DNA of 64,000 bases from Rhea pennata. Its lineage: Eukaryota > Chordata > Aves > Rheiformes > Rheidae. Positions 12,801-24,434 of the stretch are shown here, in pieces. Position numbers and translations under genes: made by a program. The DNA is taken from assembly GCF_028389875.1 (NCBI RefSeq), contig NC_084670.1, positions 10,263,383-10,327,382 of the forward strand, read 5' to 3'. The notes under the pieces are model-generated. The model saw only the letters and a list, made by a program, of their open reading frames with translations, ran no database searches and was not told the DNA's origin. Every line of letters begins with the position of its first letter. Positions within the stretch are counted from its first letter, which is position 1.

Positions 12801-15800
12801 GATTTAATTGACAGCCTCTTGATTGGGATGAACAAATGACCTTAAAGACACTCTGAATAACCTGTGATCTATGTAAAATACTTGACAGAAGTTGAGCTAA
12901 GCCATTATACCAAGATTCTTGCTATTCCACTTCTGTAGTAAAGAGTTTGAGTGATCCATGTACTTTATTTGCCCTTCACTCAGCTAGAGAAGTTGCATGG
13001 CTTTACTGGCTTTCGCTGAGCAGGTGTAATTGCCAAATACAGAACTCAGTGACTGTTTCCTTCATGTGAAGGCTCTTGCACTTCTTTAAAATCTTTCTTG
13101 GGTAACAGCTGTACAAGGAGATGAATGTAAAATGGATACCTTTTTGAAAAGGAAGGGCTTTCACACCTTTTTATGCAGTTTTGGGGAAGGCAAAAATAAA
13201 TGTGCTCCAGTTGCAAGAGGCAGAACTGATTTCTAATGTCATAGTCTAAGTAAGACTTCTGACTTAAAAAGTGTTGTGTATGTGTGTGTATATATATGAT
13301 TTTTTTTCTTGTATCTTCTGTTTTTATGTTACCAGTTAAGTCATTAGTATTGGGAAAGTCAAGAGTCAGAACTGTTGACTAATTCCAAATATTCCTTTGA
13401 TTTTAGGTATCACTATTGACCTCAACAGTAAATCATCTCAAAACCAACATCAAATCTGCTTCTGATTTGATTATTCTTCCTGTCACAGTAGAGAAACTCC
13501 AGAAGGCAAGTAATGTGAATGGGCTATTCTTAAATGCATTCTGTAGTGCTAAGCTATTGAGGGCAGCGGTAACGAAAGTTCCCTGAAGTTCCTATGCAAA
13601 ATATTTGCTTCTCTCTCTCTTTTTTTTTTTTTTATTGTGGTTCATATATTTTGTATGATCCTACAATAACTTATGGCAGATAGAAAACTCAAAGACCTTG
13701 GTTCTCCCTGTTTGGAGAGGTCTGTGTTTCTGATTGCATTATATTGTCACATCTTCATCCGGGAGCTGATCTTTCTAGTTCCTTTCCTTCAGATCACTAA
13801 TCTTCCCAGTAACATATGAAACCCTTGCAGAAAGTCTGTCTGCAATTTAATAATCCTGAATGTAAATAGGTATTATGTTTAGGTTTTGTTTTTTGTTTGT
13901 TTTAACAGAAATGGAAACTGTTTGGGTTTTTTGGAAAACATTCTGAACTTGTGCAGTGTAGTCCCATGTTTGACTGAGGTTTTTTTGAAGAATGTAGAAG
14001 TCTAAATTAGGAGTATCGTGCCTGGAACAGTAATGTAGGAACTTGTTTGGTGTTTAGTATTCAGTGTGTACACAATAAAGATAATTATAATGCGTCTAGG
14101 ATATAGTACAGTAATCAGAATATCAGTTATGTATGTGTTTTTATATTAACAGTTGTCAGTGTGATGATGATCCTCAAAACTAGAATAGTCTGCATTTTAC
14201 CATTTCAAAATACTTCAACTGTTCTTTTATTTTTAAGACTAGTCTGTTTTGAACTTTTTCTAAAAATGATTAAAAGCTTTTTGGTCTCTTCTTGCAGAGC
14301 ATATTTCAATGTAAATTGTAGTACATTTGTTTTTGATAATCTCTTGAAAGATAGGCCAAATGGGTGACCCAGGCTCACTTATAAAGTGACTTCTGTTAAT
14401 GGTGTCTTACTGTCTGTCTTACCTGAGACAGACTTTCTTTGTCTGTCTTTGAAAATGCTTTCTTTGTGAAAAAGCTGGCCTCTTTATCTCAGTAGAAAGA
14501 TGGGCTTGTTAAAACATTTCCAGGTCTACTATGACAGTTATTTAGCAAAAAATATTTGTTGTGCTAATACCTAAAAGCAGTCCAATCCTGTTGGTAGCTT
14601 TTATGAATTTCCAGTTATCCTCATTTCCTATTGCTACAAAATTCATATGTATCAACAGGTTAGTTGACATGTATTATGCTAAGTAATTAGTGTGGTTTGG
14701 CCAGTCAGACCACTAGGACTTTTTTGGAAAGGAATATGAAGCTCTTTTCTAAATTTCTAATTTACTGTTATGAGCACGCTGGATTTTTACAGTGTCATTT
14801 CTGAAGCAAGTCTTAAGGTAGTACTTACAGTCCAGAACCTGCATCTACTTTTTATATGTATATACATATATATATGCAAAAGGAACACCTTGGTGTCATT
14901 TTTCTTGCTGCCTTTAATATAGTATTGTCAAGACAATGCAGTTTTAGGGCCGGTAAGTATCAGCTTACAGTGATCTGCTAAGCAGACTTTATTTTGTGTT
15001 GAAATAAATCCATCTTTGGTTACATTTCAGAAAAATCAAAGACTTTGAATATAGCGTTACAAAATTTGAGTTTATTTCAGTCTCTACTGTGGAGCCGAAG
15101 TACAGTGTTTCCACTCCTTTCTTGGTGATGTTTTGCTTGTACATTGGAAGGCTGATGTAATGAAAACAGCTGGAATCCTTCCAGGAAGTATATGACGAGT
15201 ATAGAAAAACTGTTCCAGGGTTTAAATACCACAATTGTAATGGCTTTTAAGTTTCATATTAACCAAAGTAATGAGTTTCAAAGACTCAGGCTTCTTTTTG
15301 ACCTCTGGCAGTGCATATCCTGCAATGCCTCGCATCACAGGAGAGCATCAGGGGATGTAGATGGTAGCCTGGCTTTTGATAGCTCTGGTGAAAATGTCCT
15401 GTTCAACTGTCTATTGCATCCAGCAGTCTTTGCAATTGCCTATCTTTTTTGAAGAATAGGCTGCTACTGTTGGAATTAAATTTGAGTTTTCATAAGCCTC
15501 CTTTCCTGCGGATAGTATTCCTGAAAATGCAGAGCTGCCTGCTGGTATTAAAGTCCTGAAGTACTACTGAGAGAGTTGCTTTCCCACAGAGGCTTTGACT
15601 CAAAATAATAGAAGGTGCTAAAGATGTCCCGAGGTCCCTCAGGGCAGAGGGACTGTATGTTGAATGTGTGTTCAAACCTGCAGAAGAAGGAGCTGGAGGA
15701 AGATGTGTGTGTATATCATTTGAAAATGCTTTGGGCAGTTACAAAATCACAGAAGATGTCTTGAGAGCTTATGTCTATGAGAGGATCATAGGAAGACTGG

Positions 15801-18800
15801 GTTTTGCATGGGTTATTTGTTCTAATGATAGAATGCAGCATGAAAAATGGAGTGAGAAGCATTAGGAGTATGCTGTGTCTCATTACATGAATGTATATTA
15901 CTGTGTTTGTGGATGTCCTAACTGACAGAACCTGACTGTGGTAGGTGCTATGTTGTCATCTAATAAAACACCACTGCAGCATTTCAGAATAGTTCCTAAA
16001 AGGCAGAAGGGAAGATTCAAATGGGTGAAGACAAGTGAAGGAAGGGTAGTAATCACAGAACATTATGGCTGTAGCTGCTGATTTCATAGGGGATAGAGGC
16101 GGCTTTTCTGATTTAAAAAAAAAAAAAAAAAAAGACAGTAGTTGCTTGAATATCTGATCAACAACCTTTTGGAGAATAGCAATGTCATTTTTAGAGACTA
16201 TCAAGGCAGGATAAATCAATGTCAGCATCATATATTCAATATAAATACTGCATGCAGAGAGGAAATAAACTGTCCTAATCTCAGGATTTTTTTTATTATC
16301 GAAAATGTTTATATTGCTTTGGGAATAGGAAGCAAATAATTTTTTATCTAGTAAAAAGAAGCTATGTATTTATATTTACACTCATGTACTCACTCATTCT
16401 GAAGATGTAAAGTGTGTGTGTTCATTTATTGGCCCTGAGCTGTGATGGGTATAATCTGCAGTTCTTTCTGCAAAGGAAGTTCTGAATATTCTAACTCAAT
16501 TGCATATTTATGTAGCAGTCTGCCTACAGCTTCACTAACAAAGCATTATATTTTAGCAGATTGAAACTGTGAAGCAGGACAGTGGAGGAATGCTAACATT
16601 TCATATGTACTTTTTTCTTCCAGACCGTAGCAAACATAGGTAGCACGTTAACCAGTGTTTCTCATGATGTTGAAAATATGCAAACAGCAATTGAAGAATA
16701 CAAGAAATCCATAGAAACACTCCAAAATGATGTGGTAAGAAAATGTGCTAATTTAGGACTGCAGCTTTAAAGTTTATCAGCCTAACTGGAAACAATTTTT
16801 AAAATTACCTGAGGTTCTGCCTTGTGCCAAGAGTACTTCACAAGTCTGAGTAGGGACTGGTTGGTACATTAATTGCAGCTAATCTCATAATCCATGCGTG
16901 GCATCTGCTATAAGGTATCAAGCACATATTTTCCTTGAAGTCAAAAATCATTGGTACCTGTTACGCTTCTTTTCATGATGCAAATCTCTTACTTCCCACT
17001 ATGCAGATACAGAGTTCTTTGTGATGCAGGGTACTGCTTATGGTAACTGTCCACACTGCCTTAAGGATAGGGGATGGTGAAAGTGTTGAGGTACAGTTTG
17101 TGGAACTTCTGGTAGAATTAAGGGTCTGAATGAGGAATTATTGATGATCTTTAACAGAAGCTACTTTCTATATTTTTACTGACTTCTATCACTTACTAAA
17201 TGGAAATAGAGCCAATAAAGAGAAGTTTTCAGTCAAACCACAATACAGGATTACTCTATTTATGATTTTTATCTGTAAATATGCTTATTAAACATGTTAG
17301 ACCTTGATTGATTCAGTATGTCCTCAGTGAGTGCTACAAAATGTTGCAGGTATGATGGTATGCATAGTAATGAAGAAATGTGCATCATAATACTTTTAAT
17401 AAAGAGGAGTACCTAGTTTGGGGATTGCTTTTATTTTAAAAAATACTTTAGATCCTAAGTATTTGAAAGAGAAAAATCATTCTTCATTATATTCTTTTTA
17501 GTTAAATTATTGCATGCCTGACAAACAAGCTCAGTAGTTATAGCAAAATAACCTTAGCTATGATCTGCCTGGTCTTAAAAGCTTAGTATTTTTTTTACAG
17601 ATATTTAGTACATAACTTTCTGCTCCTTCCATTAGAAGGAATTAAAGCAGATGCCTTCATTTCCCTCCATTGTTACACCAAGGACTCAGAGAAATCAGAC
17701 AGAAGATTGCAAACAGGTATTTTTCCTCCTTGCATAAGGAGTATTGGTAAAAGTACCACTGATATTGAAGCTTTATGTTTTGATACATTGTAGTGTACAA
17801 AAGTGTTTCTGCCAAGACGCCAATAATGTCTTGTACTTGATTTGAAGGACAATTTTACTGTAGTTTTTTTGCTTTGTATGTATAAGTATGAAAGTATCCC
17901 AGTGTGGAAGTATGTTTTGTGCACATTAACTGAGTAGGAGTAGAAAGACTGAAGTGACTATCAAACAAGTTAGAGGTGTACTTTGCTCATGTAAATTGCA
18001 ATGTTAAAAGCTTTATATTGAATGGGGTATATGGTAGGTGTTTGCTGATCCGAACAAATCTGGGAGTGGCATGTGTTGAGTCACCCTCAATGTAATAAGG
18101 CATGGAAAGCAGATCTTCAAGAAAAAAATGAATGTGTGAGTGGTTGACGGGAATGGAATTGGTGCATTTATTTATATTTAATACAATCAATATTTTCCTC
18201 AAAAGTGAATCTCTTAAAAATTGCCCAGTACATGCTTCTTTGGGAAGCAAAATAATTCATGTAGTTACTAACTAAGCTTGACCTGGAAAACTAGATGAAT
18301 GGACTGTGTGTTCTTTGCTGGCACAGCTAAATTGATTACGTTAGCAGCAAAGAGGTTAGCCCTGAGGAAGATCTCAGTTTCAAACTTTAAAAGCTCGAAT
18401 AACTTTTTGTAAGCTTCCAGTTGGATGATTTCAGCAGTTTCTGTGGGAAGTCAGTCTGAAGTGTGCCTTGTTAAACTGGGTCAGTCGCTATCTTGTTAAC
18501 AGCAAGAATGCTGCAGCAGTTAAGAAAACTTGTATGTTCTGGTTTTATATTTCAGGAAAGCCAGTCTCAGCATGCAGCTTTGGAGGAGCTAAATAATACT
18601 GTAGTAATGTACCAAAAGTTGAATGACATAAAGCTTCTAAATGTGGATTCAGCCATTGGTAATCTAAGCCAGAGGGTTGTGCTGTTGGAAAGCTCTCTGG
18701 TTGATGTGAATAAGCTGGACAAACAAGAGAACTTGTCTACCAGTATGGTAAGTATTTGGTGTCTATGGTTGTCAAGCAAGTAATTTGAATACTTTCCATA

Positions 18801-21193
18801 TGGTACATATGTAGCTTTACAAAGCCTAAGCAAAAGAAAATGTCAAAGTGAAACTTGAGAGGATTAGTATTTCCTTTTAAAAGGCTGGGAGTTGTAAGTA
18901 ACATTAAATGACTTTCATCAGACATGTTCTTAATCCCTGCAGAAGCTACAGAAAAGTGTACAATACACTAACATTTAAGACTTAGGCAGCTGCTTAATGG
19001 AACAGGATTCACAAACCTCTTGAACTATGTTTGGGAAAGACGCTTTGGCACATAGGGTGTATGTTAAGCCCAGTGAGGAGTTAGGTGAGCCTTTGGATTG
19101 TTCAGCAATGCTTAAGTGCTTGAAGACCATTCAAAAACACTTTTCGATCCTTCCAGTGCTTTCTGTATGCCATATGGAATCAGTCTCTGAACATACATTC
19201 TGCACATCTAACAATAAGAAACGTCCTTATGTTGCTATGGTAAACTACATAACCAACCCTTTCACAATATTTTTTCTAGTATGCTTGCTCTTTTTTCCCC
19301 TACATCATGCTTGCCAAATTTGAAGGAAAAATTTATTGTATAAAATAGTAAGCAAACGAATAAACTCTGCCCTCTATTTTTCCTGTAGGGGAATGATGCA
19401 ACTACCTCTCTAAATGTGGAAAATGAAGATCAACTCGATAATGAAACTCATTCAGATAAAGAATTGAAGGTAAATTAAGGGGAAAAATACACTGGATTAG
19501 TAGATCTTGTCATTGTCTTTATAATCGTTTTAAATGGGAATTAATTGGGGAGCAAACTGTAAGCAGACTAGTCCAGTTCTTCAAGTACAGAGTAGAAGGG
19601 CAGCTTGTCCACTCCCTTTTGTGGACAGGAAGTGATTTAAGACAGAAGAAAAGTTGTGATGGGTTAAAGTCCTGTTCTGAGTCTGTGGAATATTGATCCT
19701 AGGCTTGCTTGTACAGGATAACATGGCAGAACTGCTGTTGTAATAGCCTTTCAAGCAGCTGAAGGCTTCTTAGGAAGTGCAAACTGTGGCCTGATGAAAT
19801 GGGGAATTCTGGCAGGCAGCTTTGGGTTCCCATTGTTGTGCTCTCAGGCTAGCCCAACTGTTGTGGGGTTACACTGCAAATGGTGCTTGGGGGGGTTATT
19901 CAGATTTTTTTAAAAACTACATTTTGTGGGGTTTATATTTATCCTTGATGTGTCATGCAGCACACGGGAATGCATGAAAGTGTGAGGGGAAGGAACTGAA
20001 TGAGAGAGTGCTGCCCAAGTGTGCACAGCCCCTCTTTGTCCTCTGTACCTGTGGCCAGGAGCTAAGGGGCTAACAGCCAGAATTTGACTTACAGAAACTT
20101 TGTGCTAGTGGAGCCTAGGAACTGAAAATTACTGTGAACAAGCTTAATTAACTGAATGACCAAGTCTTGGGCTGGGGGTAAGCACTGTTGGTTGTGAATT
20201 GGCTTCTGTATTCTGGAAAGAAGGCAGGTGAATGAACTGGATGCGCTGTCAGTTCTAGGCTCGGATTGATGTGACCACAGAGATATGTCAAGGTCAGAGG
20301 ACTGTGGGAGTTCTTGGCTCAAACTATAATGTGGACTCTACTCAGAAAATCAGCAAAAGAGGTCCAGATACAGAATATGATAGGTTTACTTTGATGCAGG
20401 AGCTACTGTACCTCTGTCAATGTATTCAGTGCTGCAGGCGAACGTTTGTAACAACTATGTTCAATTAATGCATTAAATGTTCATTCCGTGTACATTAATG
20501 TTCGCAGTTTTATGGATTTTCAGATCTTACTCATTGATATAAGAAATAACTAAATTCTTTAGAATTTGTTCAGCCTTTTCAGGTTGAGGTTCTGATTACG
20601 TTGTCATTTTACAAGGAATAAATTCACATGGTCTATCTTCATGTAGTGTTTTTTTTTATCTTGTTGCTCACTTAAAACTTGATCAGCCTAGAAAGAAGAA
20701 AGACATTGAAAAGTACATACATTTCTAAAATGAACTCTTTCTGATTTACGTGAAGGATGCTTCTTAAAAAAATATTCTCTACATTTGCAGGAAACAGGAA
20801 CTAGAGATTCTCAGGTATCAGAACTAAGAGAGAAGCTTCAGCTGATCAGTGCTCTCTCAAGCAAGCCAGAAAATGACAGATCCACTGAGGCATCAAAGAA
20901 TGGTAAGAATCAAATGTACTAGTAATTCATAAAGCTGAAGATTCACTGTGTAATTCAAAGAATATGTAATGAAGGTGAATAATTCAGAATGTTTTCTTAA
21001 ATGTATTAATCTTCACCAAATTCTTAAGGTGGTAGCAATGTAGTGGCTCTAAAATAGAATGAAAATAGATTGAAGATGGCTTTTCATGTGCATAGTAGGA
21101 TTCATATGTCATTACTTTTAACTAAATGTGTTTGAAGGCGTACAGTGATTAAATGCTGAATTGTCAAACTCGTGGAATTATTTGGCACAGGCG

Positions 21194-21249
<56 letters not shown>

Positions 21250-22623
21250 GAAGATACATATATATGTCTCCTAGTACAGCATGAAAGATTAAAGCCGTGT
21301 AACTCAAAAAAGGCTTCTTTCTTTCTGTTCTTCATGTTGTTGGTAAAGACTGGGTAACATACTGCTGTATTCTGAAACAATTTTACACCATTCTTATCCC
21401 ATGCGGTATTATATCTGCAATGCAAAGCCTCTTAATTAGTTTTACTGGCTTATTGTTTCTGTTGACTCTAATTCTGTGGAATCAGTAAGACTAATAGAAA
21501 TTGTTTTGCAACAGTTGGAAGTAGTCCAAGTGCTACAGCAAAGCCCACAGACCTTTCAAAGCTAACTTCAAGGTCAGCTGATGACAACACAGAGAAGAAT
21601 GGAGAGCTGAGACATCTGTCCTTACCAGGAATATCAAGCATAAAAGGTTTGTCCTTTCTAGGCTGACCTTTTTTTTCCTAAATAATTTGTGTAAATGTTT
21701 AAGAGGAGGTAAGTGTAGTGTCTGGAAGTACGGGTGAAAGTACTGCTAAAAGTTGAAAGGCTTGAGAACCATGGACTTGAGAAGGGGGAGAGGAGGAAAT
21801 GGACACTAGCCTGTAAAAGAAAAGAAAAGCTAGAATTTAAAGAGGAGTGTGCACTAAGGTGAATTTTAAGTGTTTTGAGTATGGAAGTATTGTGCCAAGT
21901 GTTAAAACAGAGATTGGAGGAGTAATTCAGAATTAGTGCTGAAGGAAAATGAAGTAGGTGTGGGTGTGTGGTGGCGGCTGCTTTTTTTTGATAGAGAACT
22001 GCATGGAATGAATCGCTTCTGGATCTTGCTGTTCAGTCTTTTCAGCTACTAAAAGGGCAATGCTTTGCATCAGGAAATGAATAGACACTTTTCCCTTTAT
22101 ATGATCTGCTCCGTTGGTATAGCAACAGTCATTCACAGCTTGCTTTTGTGGAAGACAACTGCATCTTTATGCAGTTAGTGGTTACAGAGTGGGCTATTAG
22201 TTGTGGGCTTGAAATAAGGATTTTTTTCCCCCCAGAATTACTGTAATTAAATATGAAAATCTTTGTTTATGCTTTTTCTCCTAAACTATTACTTGCAGCT
22301 TGAGACAACATAGAAGGAAAGCTACATACTTGGGGTGCATTATTTAAATATTAGATATTAACACAATGCAGTAAACCTGAAGAGCAACATATAGGATATT
22401 TTTGCATACTTCAAAAAATTACTTTTAAGTCATTATTCTCTTTGCAGATCTTCAGAATTTGTTTGAAAAAGCAACTGAAGATGCTGATGGAAAACTATCC
22501 TATGAAGATCTTAAAAAGCTACTTGGTTCTACAGTCCAAGAATTGCAGAGCTTTAAGATGTTTGATACAGATGGAGATGAAAAATACTCATTACAAGAAC
22601 TGAGATTAGCTTTAGGTGTATAG
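6641..22623 (+). CDS. EFCAB14: EF-hand calcium-binding domain protein 14, complete gene
   Basis: Eleven coding exons join in frame: 6641-6822, 7332-7480, 10770-10915, 13407-13505, 16624-16734, 17636-17716, 18556-18747, 19389-19469, 20791-20902, 21515-21646 and 22448-22623 (TAG). The product is about 486 residues, near the length I recall for the human protein (about 495). It has a basic N-terminus (KKRKELNALIGL), a Ser/Glu-rich acidic stretch, one hydrophobic segment at about 73-92, a long coiled-coil-like middle with at least six N-glycosylation sequons (NIT, NQT, NNT, NLS twice, NET), and two degenerate C-terminal EF-hand loops (438-449 and 468-479). This suggests a type II membrane protein with its glycosylated and calcium-binding part in the lumen or outside the cell. 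The molecular role of the family is poorly known. All splice sites are GT-AG except the donor of exon 4, which is GC. The leader has an in-frame stop, fixing the start. Confidence 0.93.
7332..7480 (+). CDS. EFCAB14: EFCAB14 coding exon 2 (transmembrane segment)
   Basis: Encodes a Cys-rich juxtamembrane stretch (LRCCKFCYP) and the single membrane helix (FVILAACVVACVGLVW), then the start of the coiled coil. Acceptor CCCAG and donor GTAAGT are both clear. Confidence 0.93.
9138..9154 (+). repeat. Poly(A) tract (17 bp) in EFCAB14 intron 2
   Basis: A run of 17 A in AT-rich intron. No retroposed body is recognisable upstream of it. Confidence 0.8.
10770..10915 (+). CDS. EFCAB14: EFCAB14 coding exon 3
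   Basis: Encodes residues 111-159, a heptad-like charged helix (KLNEDLLQKQKQLEQIE) with a WINIT glycosylation sequon. Acceptor TTTTTTTAG, donor CAG|GTGAGA; it ends in phase 0. Confidence 0.92.
11410..11914 (+). mobile_element. CR1 LINE 3' fragment in EFCAB14 intron 3
   Basis: About 500 bp read as the 3' part of a CR1 retrotransposon in sense orientation. Recognisable blocks include AAAGGCTGAGAGCACTGG, TTTTACTGTGAGGGTGATTG, GAGTACTGGAACAAGTTGCC and the terminal TCCATTTCAACCTCA. It is diverged and 5'-truncated, lacks the terminal ATTCTATGAT repeats, and lies in the same direction as the host gene. Confidence 0.85.
13407..13505 (+). CDS. EFCAB14: EFCAB14 coding exon 4, followed by a GC donor
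   Basis: Encodes 33 residues of the helical middle (VSLLTSTVNHLKTNIKSASD...). The only donor that keeps the family reading is AAG|GCAAGT at 13506-13507, a textbook GC-AG donor. No usable GT lies nearby in the right phase. Confidence 0.88.
16115..16133 (+). repeat. Poly(A) tract in EFCAB14 intron 4
   Basis: A homopolymer of about 19 A, ending roughly 490 bp before exon 5. It is simple sequence with no recognisable element attached. Confidence 0.75.
16624..16734 (+). CDS. EFCAB14: EFCAB14 coding exon 5
   Basis: Encodes 37 residues (TVANIGSTLTSVSHDVENMQ...) of the coiled-coil region, with acceptor CTTCCAG and donor GTAAGA, in phase 0 at both ends. Confidence 0.92.
17636..17716 (+). CDS. EFCAB14: EFCAB14 coding exon 6, divergent linker
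   Basis: An 81-bp phase-0 exon between a pyrimidine-rich acceptor (CTTCCATTAG) and donor CAG|GTATTT. It reads KELKQMPSFPSIVTPRTQRN and continues through QTEDCKQ. It matches in position and loosely in sequence the Pro/Ser-rich linker of mammalian EFCAB14. Because its length is a multiple of three, the gene also reads without it, so it may be alternative. An acceptor at 17639 would drop one Lys. Confidence 0.65.
18556..18747 (+). CDS. EFCAB14: EFCAB14 coding exon 7
   Basis: Encodes 64 residues of amphipathic helix (ESQSQHAALEELNNTVVMYQ...) with NNT and NLS sequons. Acceptor TTTCAG and donor ATG|GTAAGT. Confidence 0.92.
19389..19469 (+). CDS. EFCAB14: EFCAB14 coding exon 8
   Basis: Encodes 27 polar, acidic residues (GNDATTSLNVENEDQLDNET...) including an NETH sequon. 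Acceptor CCTGTAG, donor AAG|GTAAAT. This is a fast-evolving linker in phase 0. Confidence 0.88.
20791..20902 (+). CDS. EFCAB14: EFCAB14 coding exon 9
   Basis: Encodes the conserved helix SQVSELREKLQLISAL, highly characteristic of EFCAB14, followed by a polar linker. Acceptor TTTGCAG, donor G|GTAAGA. Confidence 0.92.
21197..21247 (+). repeat. (CA)n microsatellite in EFCAB14 intron 9
   Basis: About 25 uninterrupted CA units, some 270 bp before exon 10. A tract this long and pure is likely to be polymorphic, and intronic CA repeats can bind hnRNP L. Confidence 0.97.
21515..21646 (+). CDS. EFCAB14: EFCAB14 coding exon 10
   Basis: Encodes a Ser/Thr/Pro-rich linker ending in LRHLSLPGISSIK, which precedes the EF-hands as in other EFCAB14 proteins. 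Acceptor GCAACAG; donor AAAAG|GTTTGT is weaker than its neighbours. Confidence 0.9.
22448..22623 (+). CDS. EFCAB14: EFCAB14 last coding exon (EF-hand pair)
   Basis: Encodes DLQNLFEKATEDADGKLSYE and a second loop DTDGDEKYSLQE, ending LRLALGV-stop at TAG 22621-22623. Loop 1 has Thr at position 1 and Asp at position 12, so it probably binds Ca2+ weakly. Loop 2 keeps Asp at 1, 3, 5 and Glu at 12, but has Glu where Gly is usual at position 6. Confidence 0.93.
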
Positions 22624-22911
22624 AGTATATATTTAGAAATGTGATATTGATGGATGCTACTGTAGCTAAAAAAACTACAGAACGTGAAAAAATTGTCTGC
22701 ACTTTCCCAGGCTTTTGGAGCTAAATTACTGTACACATTGCCACTTTCATTTGTGTTTGTTAAAAAGAAATTTACTAATTTAATGTAGATAGAACACTAT
22801 TGGGACTGTGTTAAAATCCAGAAAAATCCCAAACTTACTAGAAATAATTTGCCTGTTGTTTTTTCCTTTCCAAAGGAGGTCTTGTTTTTAATTTAAATGT
22901 GTACATACAAA

Positions 22912-22917
22912 AATAAA
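22912..22917 (+). terminator. Proximal polyadenylation signal of EFCAB14
   Basis: Canonical AATAAA 289 nt after the stop codon, the first hexamer downstream of the coding end. Confidence 0.6.
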
Positions 22918-23367
22918 CCCATGATTTTATATTTCACTGAAATTTGCCTTAAATTAGAGAGCTGCACTTTATGTAGAGCAGAAAGAAATCTGTCTTGTAA
23001 AGATGGGCTTTTTTCTGCTTGTAAATATTTGAAATAGAGTAAATTATGCATATTTAAGAAGTTTGTATTGGGCTGTGTTAGTAGTAAACATGTTTATTAG
23101 AGAGACTGAACCTAAACTGGGTTGTTGAGAGCTTCAGCAAAAATTCTAATTTTGATTAAAAATATCCATGAATGAGTTTAGACTCAGGCAGAGGAAGGTG
23201 GGAGTGATAAATTATGCCCATCTATAGCAGAACTTATTTTTAGAGAGAGAGAGTAAAAGTTTTTATATCACGAGTCTACAGGAGCAATTACCTACCCAGC
23301 ACTTGGGTTTTCACTTCATCTTTTCTTTTAGCTTTGCTGTATTGCATTCAGATTGCTTTTTTCTTTC

Positions 23368-23389
23368 TTTTTTTTTTTTTTTTTTTTTT
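23368..23389 (+). repeat. Poly(T) tract downstream of EFCAB14
   Basis: A run of 22 T inside a T-rich patch, in the possible long 3' UTR of EFCAB14. Confidence 0.85.
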
Positions 23390-23913
23390 GAGATTGAGAT
23401 AATAATAAAAATATTGGAGAACTTTAACAGATGTTTAAGAGGTAAAAGTCTGCAGTGTGATTTGCCGAATGGCACCCAAATAGTTCCCATATCTGCTGTG
23501 CAGGGGTGGGATCAGAGGAGTGCTGTTGATCTTGCTAACTGGTCACTGGAGATCTTTTTAATAGGATGCTGATGCTGCTGATTTTTTCCACTTGTTCTTG
23601 GTGTTGCTCTTACGCCCTGAGCAAAGCTCCCTGTTATTTTGTGAACAGGTGAAGGGGCCCACAGCAGGACTTCATGCTGTTTTCTGGGCTGATGTGAATG
23701 TGACTGCTTGATATCTAAACCAAGGCGTTCTTGTTAATAAAAGGATATAAAAGGCAGGCTAGGAGAGTGCAGTCATGTCAGCATTCTCTACTGGTAAATG
23801 CTGTGTAAGTGAAGTTTCCATGGCCAGTTAACCATATCTGCAGAGGAACTTGGGTGTGTTTATACAAGGGAATGTAAACACAGAGCATGTAAAACCCAGG
23901 GATTCTTCCTTAA

Positions 23914-23916
23914 ACA

Positions 23917-23948
<32 letters not shown>
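23914..23948 (+). repeat. (TA)n microsatellite
   Basis: Alternating ATAT sequence of about 27 bp ending in TGTATATAAA, between EFCAB14 and ATPAF1 or in the long EFCAB14 3' UTR. Confidence 0.95.
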
Positions 23949-24434
23949 AAGGACTTTTGCAGAAGAGATTCTCTTACAGGTCAGATCAGGGACAAATCTG
24001 ATGACTTTGCCCGCAAATATCATTGATCTTACTGTGAGTCTTCTGCAAAATTAGTGAATTGAAAGTACTCACCTCACTGAATCATCAGTATGTATGTAAG
24101 TCTGTTCATAATTGTTGAGTTTTATTTAACTTTGGACTGGATGTTTATAGTTTTATGAATAATTGTATACTGGAAGTATAAACCAGTGAAAGATTTTGCA
24201 AAATGAAACTTTTATCCATTGCCTAGGCTTCTTTCACTGTTGCTTTTCTATCCTATTTGGATAATGCAGATGTGACCCAGTAAGCAGATGCTTTTGTTGA
24301 TGTGACATTTTAAAACACAGTATTAAAAAACAAGCAAGCAACCAACCTGGGCTTGAAAAGGACAAGAAGCCAGCGTGTACTTCTTACCACCTTCCACACA
24401 CTTTTATACACTTCTGTATGATTCTTTAACCAAA

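Noticed and set aside
13262-13300. TG/TA-rich stretch near EFCAB14 exon 4 as a microsatellite
   Set aside because: The GTGTGTATGTGTGTGTATATATATG run is short and interrupted, so it is only a weak simple repeat, not worth a separate entry.
21102-21425. Open frame with a (Val-Cys)n stretch
   Set aside because: This is the translated (CA)n microsatellite in an EFCAB14 intron, not a protein.
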